DNA of 64,000 nucleotides. Source: Zanthoxylum bungeanum. Its lineage: Eukaryota; Streptophyta; Magnoliopsida; Sapindales; Rutaceae. Made by a program: the position numbers and the translations under genes. The notes beneath the pieces are model-generated. The model ran no database searches, had not been told where the DNA came from, and saw only the letters and a program-made list of their open reading frames with translations. Below, one piece after another: positions 1 through 10,076 of the stretch. Where the stretch lies: positions 1-64,000 of the forward strand of contig SKCR01049642.1 in the NCBI GenBank assembly GCA_019454045.1, in the 5' to 3' direction. Each line of letters opens with the position of its first letter. Position 1 is the first letter of the stretch.

Positions 1-466
1 CTAACCTCGGCCCAAAACCCCCGCAAGCCCACACACCTAGCCCACACAAACCAAACCCACCAACCAAAGGCCCACACGCCCCAACCAAGGCCCACACGCC
101 CATTTTGCCTAATACACACCAAATTAAATAATTATTAATTAAATTAAACATTAACTAAATAAAATATTAATTAAATTAAATAAATAGATAGATAAATAAA
201 TTATTACCAAACATAAAATAAGTATATGCCTAATTTAAACAAATCAAATATAATTATTTCCTAACTAAATAAAATTATATACCAATCTAAAATATTGACT
301 TCCTAATCTAACAATTAATGCCTAATCAACACCAATTAAAGATATCACCTTCCTAATTTAAAAAATTTTGTCCCCCCTCAATCTTGTGTATACCTTTCTT
401 GGAAATCCTAAATTAGAAACCAAGATCCCTTCCTTTGTGAGACAAGGACAAACCCTAATCCTCCTC

Positions 467-474
467 TATATAAA
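467..474 (+). promoter_or_regulatory. TATA box of the left LTR-like region
   Basis: The octamer TATATAAA follows a CT-rich stretch and precedes a C-rich leader (from about 480) with no G-rich features. This is the usual look of a plant core promoter inside an LTR. Transcription would run rightwards. Confidence 0.45.
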
Positions 475-1518
475 CAACCCCTAACCAAAGCCATTCTCTT
501 CCTTCACACAACCTAAGTCACGCCCAAGCCCTAGAAAATACATACCAAGACTCACGGCCAAGGCAAGAAATCAAGACAGAAAATTTTCTCCCATCTCATC
601 CTCCTTAGCCGTGAACACCATCCCCCTTGCACCCCTCCATAGCCGAAATTTATGTAGCCAATACAACCACCGATACAGCCCCTAACCACCACTGAACACC
701 ACCTCCATAAACCCCCACACATCACCAAAACTAGCCCAAAAACAGCAGCTACACCACGCCCCTTAGCACCTAAAACAGTCCCCTATACACACATCCAGTG
801 TGCGCAAAACAGCGCCCCTGTACCGATTTTTCCCCTCAAACAGCCCCTAAAATACCCCGAACCAGTGAGTAAAATTGCCATCCAACCCTTAAAAAATAAC
901 AAAACAATCTGCACATTAAGCCTCCAAAAAGCAAAAACAGCCCCTTAAAACACAAAAACGTGACCTGAAACAGTGAGCAGAAAACTCATCCAAAATAGCA
1001 GCAAAACGAAGCCTAAACAGCGAGAAAAATAGTGGAACGAATAGTTAAGACGCTAAGCTAGTGAACCGGAAGAGTAAGGAGGTTTTACCCATTCCGATCT
1101 CCGTGAAACGCAAGTCCGAAGACGACTTAAACGGTTAGACCTGAGGGTACTTTCACACTTATTTTTTTCTGTTTTATTTTTTTTTTTATTATTTATTGGT
1201 TTATTCGCATGATTATTATGTTAAAATACATGTTGTGGCCCTTGAGTAGATAAATATGCATGTACTATGGATTGATGCATGATTGTGGCCCTTGATTAAA
1301 ATGAAAAATGTGTCGCCTCTCGTGGTATATAGGATGGAAACCCGGACGTAAATTTCATAGCCGATTCTGAATGGACGGTAGTATGATCTGCACTCGGGAT
1401 ACAACTCCACGTACCACTTGAGCAAATGATGCATATTTTGTTTTTATGTTGTTTTGATGTGTTTATTATTCGTTATTTAATTTCTACATATTATTTGTTC
1501 GTATAATGATATGATCGA

Positions 1519-2290
1519 GCGCATGGGCTTAGTAAGTGTGATGAAAAGTCCTCTAATTGAAGGGGTTAAAATCCTTTACCACGATGCTTCGCCGCGCCGG
1601 TCGATGTATATTCGATTGGATGTGAGATATGTTCAATCGGGTATATGAAATCCGATATTTTTTACATTTACCTTTCTGTTTCATATATATGTATTGAGAT
1701 AAGCGCATGGGCTTAGTAAGTGCGATGAAAGGTCCTCTAATTGAAGAGGTTAAAAATCCTTTACCACGATGCTTCACCGCGCCGGATGATGTGTATTCGA
1801 TTGGATGTAAGACATGTTCAATCGGGTATACGAAATCCGATATCTTTGTATTTACTTTTGTTTCACATATATATGCATTGAGATAAGCGCATGGGCTTAG
1901 TAAGTGCAGTGAAAGGTCCTCTAATTGAAGAGGTTAAAATCCTTTACCACGATGCTTCGCTGCGCCAGATACCTTTGTATTCACCTTTGTTTCATATGTA
2001 TGCATTGTGTTGTATGCGCATGGGCCTAGTAAGTCGGATTAAAGGTCATCCACTTGGAGGGATAAAAAGTGTACGGTCTACCTTTATCGTAATACTTCAC
2101 CGCGCTTTGTTATTTACTTTTCGTTACGTATTATTTATTTATTATTCGAACATTATCATTTCATTCATGCATTTTATTTGTTGCACGTTATTATGCATGC
2201 ATGCGCATGGGCTTAACTAGGTGGGTTAAAGGTCCTCTATTCGAGGGAAAATGCCTTAGGGCTACCTTACCACGATGTTTTTGCCGCGCT
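1519..2290 (+). repeat. Five degenerate tandem repeats, unit about 130-185 bp
   Basis: The phrase GCGCATGGGCYTAGTAAG recurs at 1519, 1703, 1887 and 2016, and a diverged copy starts at 2203. Each copy is followed by AAGGTCCTCTA-like sequence, a GAGG-TTAAA stretch, and TTTACCACGATGCTTCRC-like sequence with GCGCC. Spacing is 184, 184, 129 and 187 bases. The first three copies are close to each other; the last two are diverged. Short frames inside are by-products of the repeat and look non-coding. Confidence 0.85.
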
Positions 2291-3428
2291 GTTCATTACG
2301 TGACTTATCGCTGTTTTGCAAAATATCATTTTATTTATGCATTTTATTTTTGTTCATTATGCAATGTTTTGCCGTGCTTTCTTTTCCATATTATTCATTC
2401 ATATGACATCTCATTGCATAATCTTGCATCACATATAACATGCTTAATTGAAAATTTGTAGTAGTTACATGAGTATAGGCACACATTGCATTTCTCTTCT
2501 TCTTGGTATTCCTTTCTTTCACTCATGTTAGCCACATTCTTTGGCATTACATCATGGCACGTTTATCTTTAATATACGAATGTATCTTTAATTGTTCATC
2601 TTTCGCGTATTTGAATTTGCATCTTTTATCCCTTCATGTCATGCGCTTGTTTTGACTCCGTTTATTATGTGGTTATTTTGATCTTATTTCTTATGCTTTT
2701 ATAATGTGCTTATAATACGATATGCTTGCTGTTACTTTGATTTCCTTTATATTACATGCCAATACTGCCATAGTTGTTTGCGTTTATGTTTGCATGAATA
2801 CTGAATTCCTATGATGTAATATGTTTGCTATTGAAAAAGATTTATCCTCATGCATGCGAACTTAGGATTATGGTGCACTCTTGGAAATAAGTGTTATTTA
2901 GGCTTGATTAAATTATTACGTAAATCCTTTCATTACAAGTGACATAAGTAAGGGACCATTCCGAAACCAACGGTTTGAGGTCTTCCCTTGCGAGGGGTGA
3001 GTGCGACCTTAAATCTCATTTTCCCGATTCACACCGGGTGGTGACTCCATCATTCTCCGGTTTAGTCCCCCGTGGCTACTCTGTACTCCCAACCGGGCCG
3101 CGAGCCCGGAACAGCATGCGTCGCTCCAGATTCCTGTGTCACCACACATACATGATGATAATACTTGTTAACTGAGCATATAAAGATCCAATTTAATCAG
3201 TTTTATGGAGAATTCATAAATTAAATAATTAAAAATGAAATAAATAAAAATTGACTTATTACGAAATAGGTTGAGATACGTCTCAGGAGTGGAAATTCCT
3301 TACATAGTTATCCACACCAATTTCACCTGATTAGTCAAATTCAAAACACAAAAACAAATTTTTTTTTTAAAATTTTTTGAAAATTTTTGACTAAAAATTA
3401 AATAAAAATAAAATACTAGTCAACTATT

Positions 3429-3438
3429 CCCCTCCCCC
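3429..3438 (-). other. Polypurine tract at the 3' end of the Athila interior
   Basis: The plus strand reads CCCCTCCCCC, so the element's strand reads GGGGGAGGGG, followed by AATAGT and then TGACTAG, a possible 3' LTR start. Just upstream in element sense is a conserved-looking phrase, GACATTGAGGACAATGTC, common near the 3' end of plant Gypsy interiors. A U3-like AT-rich stretch (3155-3424) follows but does not match the LTR at 10077-11833. Confidence 0.6.
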
Positions 3439-3534
3439 AAACCTAATTGAGACATTGTCCTCAATGTCTAAAAATTAGAAGAAGAGTTTATAAAACGGTA
3501 TCTGGTTAGCTGAATTATACATTTAAAATGAAAA

Positions 3535-4217
3535 TTAAATGTTAAGATCCAGATTTATCCGACACTTTTTACCACGATCATTATCAGACCAGTTTATCTT
3601 GGAAATGATAGGATCAATTTATGGTTCAAAGACTAAGATTTGGTCAATTAATTCATTGGTAATTCGGACAGTGAAGAGGATTTCTTTTATAGGTTTTAAC
3701 ATGATCCCATTTCTCCAGACATCATCAAGAAACACATAAAGAAAATCATAAAATCCATCAGCGTTAAACAGTCCAATCGGTTCAAGTTTGCCCAAGGTAG
3801 TACTGTAAAGATTTCCTCCATCGTACCTACGCCACCTGGTAAAGCAATAAAAGCATCAGCATGGTTAATCATTTCAACCAGTCGTTCAGACATACCTGGC
3901 ATGATAAGTTTCTCTCCATTTGATGGTCCTATAAGATTCGTCTCTGCCAAGGGTTTTGGGATGATTCTCAGAACTTGACTACCTCCTTCCTGTAAAGCCC
4001 TTGAAACGTACCTCATTAGTCCAAGATTGCCACCACCATATACTAAGTGTATATTCCTTTCAGCTATGACTTTACCCAATTCTTGTGCTACCTCAACGAA
4101 CTCTGGTTTAGAACCAACTCTAGTACCACAAAACACACAGATGTTAACAACTAGTCTTCTTGAAGTTGCTTCCATTTTTTTAAATTTTTTTTTCAACTCA
4201 ATTCTGGATGTCTTCAA
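3535..4217 (-). pseudogene. LOG: LOG-like (lysine decarboxylase-fold) gene inside the Athila element, frameshifted
   Basis: LOG proteins are cytosolic phosphoribohydrolases that release active cytokinin bases from cytokinin nucleotides. The first open stretch (4217 down to about 3800) shows the start of the fold (NICVFCGTRVGSKPEF), the nucleotide-binding YGGGNLGLM, the Arg-bearing MSERLVEM and the family signature PGGVGTMEE. Near 3800 the frame shifts by one; the second frame continues with PIGLFNADGFYDFL and ELIDQILVFEP, meets a stop, then runs on with KINWSDND to a terminal TAA at 3535-3537. The sequence is collinear with a full LOG-like protein. Plant LOG genes have several introns, from memory, but this copy has none, which suggests a processed RNA source. 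It lies on the same strand as gag-pol, between integrase and the polypurine tract. The start at 4217 or the internal Met about 14 codons later are both possible. Confidence 0.85.
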
Positions 4218-4247
4218 GAGTGTAATAACGAACTGAATTTACAGAAC

Positions 4248-4418
4248 CTGAAAGATAGTGATAATAATAACACTAGTACTTGCCAAGTGACAATTAATAG
4301 TTAAACAAAAAAATAAAATTTGAAAGTCAAAAAGTCTGGATTCTTTCGGAGAAAATAGAAGAAAATAGCAAAATAAATCATAATTATTAATTAAAGACAA
4401 AAGAGACAGATGACTCAC
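4248..4418 (-). other. Candidate intron / splice acceptor just upstream of the LOG-like gene
   Basis: On the minus strand AG|GTGAGT (donor, intron start at 4418) is followed about 170 bases later by a T-rich tract ending TATCTTTCAG|G (acceptor, intron end at 4248). Both match plant consensus well. The acceptor lies about 30 bases before the first Met of the LOG-like frame. Some plant retroelements express the gene after pol from a spliced RNA; use of these sites here is inference. Confidence 0.4.
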
Positions 4419-4425
4419 CTACCAA

Positions 4426-4581
4426 TCAGACCCGTGCTTCAATAATCCAACGAATGTCATTAGGAATACCTTTATTCATCAGAAGTCTCATTCGTTCCAA
4501 GTGAGCTTTGTAGACCTTCATCAGAGAGTTTTCAGGGAGAGAGGGAAAATACATATGAAGATTTGAGATAACGTCTTCCAT
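4426..4581 (-). CDS. Small open frame of unknown function between integrase and the LOG-like gene
   Basis: The frame starts MEDVISNLHMYFPSLPEN and runs about 51 residues to a stop, with a basic, helical-looking C-terminal half (KVYKAHLERMRLLMNKG). It is not recognised. It ends just before the candidate splice donor at 4418. It could be a remnant of an older gene in the env position, a piece taken up with the LOG-like gene, or chance. Confidence 0.25.
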   Translation of the reverse strand: MEDVISNLHMYFPSLPENSLMKVYKAHLERMRLLMNKGIPNDIRWIIEARV

Positions 4582-4702
4582 AATGAAATATGACTTTACA
4601 TAAAAAATAAAACACACCAAATCTAAATTTATACACAAATTGCATAGGTTGCCTCCATACTAGTACTAAGTTTAACATCGTCAGCTAGACATGACTGCCC
4701 GA

Positions 4703-6080
4703 ACATTAAGCTGGATCTGATAGTGTGACACTTTCTTTTTGTCGCTCAAATGATTCTCCCAAGTAGTGCTTGACACGCTGGCTATTAACTTTGAATGTAT
4801 CATTGGTGTTGGGATAAAGTAACTCAACAGCTCCGTATGGTAAAACCTGAGTAATCATAAATAGATCTGACCATATAAATTTCAACTTCCCAGGGAAAAG
4901 TTTTAACAGTGAATTGTATAACAACACCTACTGCCTTGGTTCCAGTTTTCCGTGCATTATTTTTCGATCATTCCATTTCCTGGTCTTTTCTTTGTATAGT
5001 CTGACATTCTCATAAGCTTGTAGGCAAAATTCCTCAATTCATTGAGTTAGTGGAGTCGTTTCTTTCCTGCTACTTGTGGATCAAGATTTAACTTCTTCAG
5101 TGCCCAATACGCTTTATGTTCAAGCTCAACTGGCAGATGGCATGCTTTCCCAAACACCATTCTATATGGGGACATACCAATCAGTGTCTTGTAAGTTGCC
5201 CGGTAGGCCCATAATGCGTCATCTAGTTTTATACACTAGTCTCTCCTTGTTGAACCAACGATTCTCTCCAAAATTCTTTTGATCTTTCTGTTTGAAACTT
5301 CAATCTGTCCATTTAACCGCGGATGGTAAGCAGTGGCAACTTTACTCTGTATTTGGATAGGATTGCATCAAAGCATCTATTGTAGAAATGTATACCACCA
5401 TCACTAATAATTGCCCAAAATGTTCCGATGTGAGTGAAAATATTATTTTTAAGGAATTTTATCAGCACTTTTGAATCATTTGATGGCAGTGCGATTGCTT
5501 CAACCTATTTGGAGACGTAGTATACTACAACTAGTATGTATAGGTTCTGAATGATGGAACAAAGGGTCTCATAAAATCAATCCTCCATACATCAAATATT
5601 TCCACTTCCAGAATATTTTGCAAAGGTCCTTCACTTCTCCTCGAAATATTTCTCGTTCTCTGACACCTGTCACATTGAAGAGCAAATAAGTAAGCATCTT
5701 TAAACAGAGTGGGCTAGAAAAACCTGACTGTAAGACTTTGGTTGCAGTTTTATTTTCGCTGAAGTGTCCACCGTATGGTGATGAATGACAATGCTACAAG
5801 ACACTATTAACTTCCTCATGTGGAACACAACGTCTCAATAATTGATCATCATATCGTTTGAAAAAGTACGGCTCATCACAGACATAGTGCTTAACTTCTT
5901 TGAAGAATTTCTTTCGTTGCTGATGTGTCCATTCCAACCTCCATTTTCTCGATACTATGTAATTTACATAGTCAGCATACCAAGGGACATCTTGCTGTTT
6001 CATGGAAAACAACGGTTCATCTGGAAAAGTTTTTTTGATTATCAATTCATTGCTAGCTGTTTCTCAATTCTCAATCCTTG
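4703..6080 (-). pseudogene. Athila integrase and RNase H/integrase linker, broken
   Basis: Read on the minus strand, the linker (6045-5794) contains FFKRYDDQLLRRCVPHEE. It is followed by the zinc finger (HCHSSPYGGHF, then CDRCQR), the integrase core with a first Asp in VWRIDFM, a second in ISDGGIHF and the Glu in [12 protein letters not shown], and the Athila-type C-terminus (LLKLFPGKLK, GAVELL, VKHYLGE) ending at about 4706. The DDE residues can all be read, but several frameshifts and stops separate them. The protein would have inserted element cDNA into the chromosome; as it stands it cannot be made. Confidence 0.8.
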
Positions 6081-7305
6081 ATAAGTGATCTAACACTTGG
6101 TTTTCTGTCTCTTTCCTATCTCAGATCTCTACGTCAAATTCTTGCAGCAGAAGCACCTAACAGATCAATCTAGGTTTGGTATCTTTCTTCACGATCAGGT
6201 ATTTGATTGCTAGATGATCGGTGTTGACCACCACTTTGGGACCCAGCAAATTGGAATGGAGTTTATCAAAAGCGAACACAAATTCGAGCAACTTTTTTTC
6301 AGTTGTTGTGTAGTTGATTTGTGCTTCATTCAGAGTTCAGCTGGAGTTGTAAATGGTATGGAAAAATTTTTCTTTGCCTTATCCCAAAACTGCAACTACA
6401 GTAAAATCACTAGCATCGCACATCACCTAAAATGGAAGGGTCCAATCTGGAGCTACTATGATGGGGGTAGAGACCAGCTTATGTTTTAAGATCTCAAAAG
6501 CTTCGTGGCATTCTTTGGTGAAGTTGAAAGGCACGTCTTTCTCCAGCAAATTGTATAGAGGTTTAGCAATCTTGGAGAAGTCTTTGATAAATCTCCTGTA
6601 AAAGCCTACATGTTTGATTTTTGCTTTGTCTACCTCAATACCCTTTTGTGAGATCTGATGTCCCAGGAAAATACCTTCCTACATTATAAAGTGGCATTTC
6701 TCCCAGTTGAGTACCAGGTTGGTATCTTCGCATCTTTGTAACACTTTTTTCCAGATTTTACAAGCAGTAGTCGAAAGAGTTTCCAAACACAAAGAAATCA
6801 TCCATGAAATCTCCATACTTTGTTCCAGCATGTCTGAGAAGATGGCCATCATGCAATGTTGAAATGTTTCAGGAGCATTACATAGTCCAAATGGCATCAT
6901 ACGGAAAGTAAAAGTACCATACGGACATGTAAAAGTGGTTTTCTCCTAATCTTCTGGGGTGATGGCAATATGATTGTACCCTGAGTATCCATCCAGAAAA
7001 TAATAAAATTCATTTTCTGCCAATCTGTCTAATATCTGATCAATGAATGGCAGCGGGAAATGATCTTTCCTTTTCGCTTTGTTTAGCTTCTTGTAGTCCA
7101 TGCATACTCTCCATCCAGTCACCATTCTTGTTGCAATCAGCTCGCTCTTTTCTTTTGTGACTATAACAATTCCTCTTTTCCTTGGCATAAATTGTATATG
7201 ACTCACCCACGTGCTGTCAAAGATGGGTAGATGATGTCGGCATCTAACCATTTTATAATTTCCTTCTTCACAACCTCCTTCACGATTAGATTTAGTCTTC
7301 ATCGA
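6081..7305 (-). pseudogene. Athila reverse transcriptase and RNase H, broken
   Basis: The minus strand shows the RT fingers and palm (GWRVCMDYKKLNKAKRKDHF, PLPFIDQILDRLAE, YYFLDGYSGYNHIAI) at 7302-6946 and PFGLCNAPETFQ at about 6890. The catalytic phrase FMDDFFVFGNS is present near 6800 but one base out of frame with the preceding stretch. The connection DVPFNFTKECHEAFEILK and an RNase H start (MCDASDFTVVAVLG) follow at about 6530-6370, with in-frame stops. Catalytic residues are thus recognisable, but the reading frame is lost at several points. Confidence 0.85.
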
Positions 7306-7684
7306 TGCTCCACTGTGGCTTTGTACTCATCGTTCATCAGAATATTTTGCATGTAAAATGATGGGCTAATGCCTCGAATGTCTGCTATAGTCTAGCCAAT
7401 GGCCTTCTTGTGTTCTTGTAATACTCTTAGCAACTTATCTTCTTGCTCCAATGTTAGCGACGAAGAAATAATCACAGGTAAATCAGAAGAGTTTTCTAAG
7501 AATGCATACCTGAGATGGCTCGGAAGTAGCTTTAGTTCTAGCTGCTTTGGTTTTTCAATCGAGGGCTTGATTAGTTCTTTTTTCGATAGTTCCAAACTTT
7601 CCACTTATGGTGTCGATTTGAAGCGAAAGGATCTGTCAAGATAGTTGATATATTCCAGAATTTCATCATCTAGCTCGCTGTCAG

Positions 7685-8126
7685 TCATGTTTGTGATGCA
7701 AGCTCTAAGTTTATCCGTGGGAAGTGCACTGCATCAGTATCCTGGATGATACTATCTACAACATCAATTCTGAAACATTCATCCTCATTTTCATCACTTG
7801 GGAATTTCATGGTTTTGAAAAAATTTAATTTAACTTCTTGGTCTTGCACTTTCATGGTTAGTTCTCCTTTTTGTACATCAATAATTATTCTACCTGTAGC
7901 CAAAAATGGTCTCCCGAGGATGATAGGTACATCTTCTTCTTCTTCCATGTCAAGGATAATGAAATCTGTAGGGAAAATAAATTTGTCGACTTTATCCAAT
8001 ACATTTTCCATTACACCTCTTGAAAATATGAGTGATCTGTCAGTAAACTGTAAAGTAACTGAGGTGGCCATTACTTCTCTAATCTGCAGTTTCAAAAAAA
8101 GGCATCAAGTTAATGCTGGCATCTAA
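7685..8126 (-). pseudogene. Athila aspartic protease region, broken
   Basis: The minus strand contains a protease start (near 8125-8100) reading DLDASINLMPF, where related elements have DLGASINLMP; the Gly after the catalytic Asp-Leu is changed to Asp. A frameshift follows, then the rest of the domain with IILGRPFLATGRIIID and GELTMKVQDQEVKLNF at 8095-7685. Loss of Gly in the active-site loop and the frameshift both argue that it is inactive. The interval 7310-7684 joins protease to RT and holds only broken linker sequence. Confidence 0.75.
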
Positions 8127-8504
8127 ATCAAATAAAGCTTTACCAAAGTAATGTTCTCATATGGTGTAAGGGATAGTGAAACTACCAGGATCTTTCAACT
8201 TTAGGGGAAACTTCCTCTGAATGATGGTGCTACATTCTTTTGTCAATGCTACTGTCTTGTAATCTCACAATCTTCTTTTTCATGACAGAATTTCTTTCAT
8301 GAATTTGACATAGCTGGACATTTGTTCCAACGCTTCTGTAAATGGAATGTTTATATGCAACTTTTTGAAGATCTCTAAGAATCGAGAAAACTACTTGTCT
8401 TGTTTACTTTTCTGAAGATGCTGTGGAAAAAATAGAGGTGGAGTGAACTTTTCTCGATCATTTTCTTTTGCCTATTTTTTCTCCATCTGTGGTTCTGTTT
8501 CGCT

Positions 8505-9969
8505 GCTTTATTTGTGAATTTCCTCCATAGATACCTTGACTCCAATATCTATGTTGCTTTCAGTACCACTTTTCAAAGTAATGGCTTGACATTGCTCATT
8601 CCTTTGGTTAATTGGATTTGGTTCTATATTGCTAAGAAGGTTAGCTTGCGGTCTGTAACTCTGAGCATTAACCAGTTGTCCCATTTGATTCTCCAAAGTT
8701 TTCAAAGATGCAGCTTGACTTTGAATTAATGATGCTTGGGATTGAATTATAGCATCGTATGATGCTGCTTGAAAGTCATATTTTACTTCCATTTTTTTCA
8801 AATGAGCCAGCACTTCTGTTATTCTTCATTTTTTTCATACTCCTGACCTTTGTTTTGCGGTTAGAATCTTGGTGGTGGATTGTTCCTTTGTCCTGAATTA
8901 TTGTTCCATGAAAAATTAGGATGATTCCTCCATCCTGGGTTATAAGTGTTGGAATATTGATTGTTCCTCTGTTTGTTGAAATTATTGACATAATTCATCG
9001 CCTCATCATGTTGGTTTATCTCTGGTGCTCCTCTATATGGTGAACTTGTAGATCCAATATTACCTTGGATATTAAGAGTTTCCATGAATTTACATATCTG
9101 ATCCAGCTTGGCATTCATTGCTGTGTTAACTCCAACTTCATAAATTATCGCGATTCGTTATATCATGCTTCTTTCTATTAGCCACAAAGAATTATTGTTG
9201 GCCATTTCTTCGATTAAGTCTCAGGCCTGATCTTCTCATTTTTCCATTAAACCTCCTCCAGCAGCAGCATCTATTGTGGTTCTCATAAGTTCAGAAATTC
9301 CATTATAGAACGTTTGGACATATAGCCACTTACAATCTCATGGTAAAGACATTTTTTGAGCAAATCTTTGTACCTTTCCCAAGCTTCGTAGAGGGATTCT
9401 GACTCATGTTGTACAAAAGATGTGATGTCATTCCTCAACTTTGTAGTTCTAGCTGGGGGAAAGTACTTTGCAAGAAATTTGGTAGCTAGAGTGTTCCAAG
9501 TTGTGATGGAACCTGTTGGTAGTGAGTGTAGTCAAGCCTTAGCTCTGTATTTCAAGGAATATGGAAAAACACGCAGTCTCATTACTTCTTCAGCTGCTTG
9601 GTTGTAATTGAATATGCCGCAAACTTCCAGAAAGTTGCTGATGTGGGCATTAGGATCTTCATTTACATTCCCCCCAAACTGAACTGATTGTTGTATCATC
9701 TGAATGCATATTTTGATGTCACACAAGTTTTCTGGTAAGGGAGGAAGTACAATACATGAAACAAAGCCATCAACCACCAGAATAGTTCTGTCTCTAATTG
9801 GAATTGGTGGTACAACCTCCAAAAGTTCAGGTTCCATATTGATCAATGCTTCTTGGCCTTCTTGTCTTTCCCTTCTCAACTGTCTGATGGTTCTTTCAAT
9901 ATCTGGGTCCAGCGGACGAATTTCAAAGCTTCTGGTTCTTCTCATGTAGTGTATGAGAATCTGAAACAT
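8505..9969 (-). pseudogene. Athila gag (capsid/nucleocapsid), broken
   Basis: Three open stretches in different frames make up the gag. The first (9969-9532) is the N-terminal retrotransposon gag region with FLEVCGIFNYNQAAEEVMRL and VFPYSLKYRAKA. Broken sequence follows (9530-9120; readable phrases resemble KFLAKYFPPARTTKLRNDI). The third (9118-8508) has YNPGWRNHPNFSW and a Gln/Ser-rich helix with LENQMGQLVNAQ, then QCQAITLKSG, all typical of Athila gag. The start at 9969 lies about 80 bases after the primer binding site. Confidence 0.8.
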
Positions 9970-10050
9970 AAGAAAACAAAAATAATAAGTAAAAAGAAAT
10001 TATACAAAATTAAAGGTATCTAACCCCAAAATTAATAGTGAAAGATAAAT

Positions 10051-10070
10051 AAGTCCAGACAACAGCGCCA
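10051..10070 (-). other. Primer binding site, tRNA-Asp type
   Basis: The minus strand reads TGGCGCTGTTGTCTGGACTT, matching the usual Athila site (TGGCGCCGTTGCCGGGG) apart from a few substitutions. It starts six bases after the LTR end at 10077, inside the phrase TATCATGTTTTTGGCGC that is typical of the Athila LTR/interior junction. Confidence 0.85.
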
Positions 10071-10076
10071 AAAACA

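Larger units (their letters stand above)
1..3154 (+). mobile_element. LTR-like region of a large Ty3/Gypsy (Tat/Ogre-like) retrotransposon
   Basis: No open frame of meaningful length is seen. The stretch begins with C-rich, G-poor sequence, has a clear TATA box at 467-474, a long transcribed-looking leader, a block of degenerate tandem repeats (1519-2290), and a GC-richer end (2960-3150) with GTGGTGACTCC followed by an accession of conserved-looking sequence ending in CACACA. From my memory of these families, long LTRs ending with a GGTGGYGACTCC-like stretch are typical of Tat/Ogre Gypsy elements. That lineage call is inference. No second LTR and no coding interior of this element is present, so it may be a solo LTR or the truncated end of an element lying left of the window. 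Confidence 0.4.

Noticed and set aside
3696..4217. LOG-like gene as a normal, functional host gene
   Set aside because: It lies inside the Athila interior on the same strand, has no introns, and has a frameshift and a stop before the natural end.
7746..8126. 126-codon plus-strand frame over the Athila protease
   Set aside because: It is the complement of the protease region; the minus-strand reading has the conserved protein phrases.
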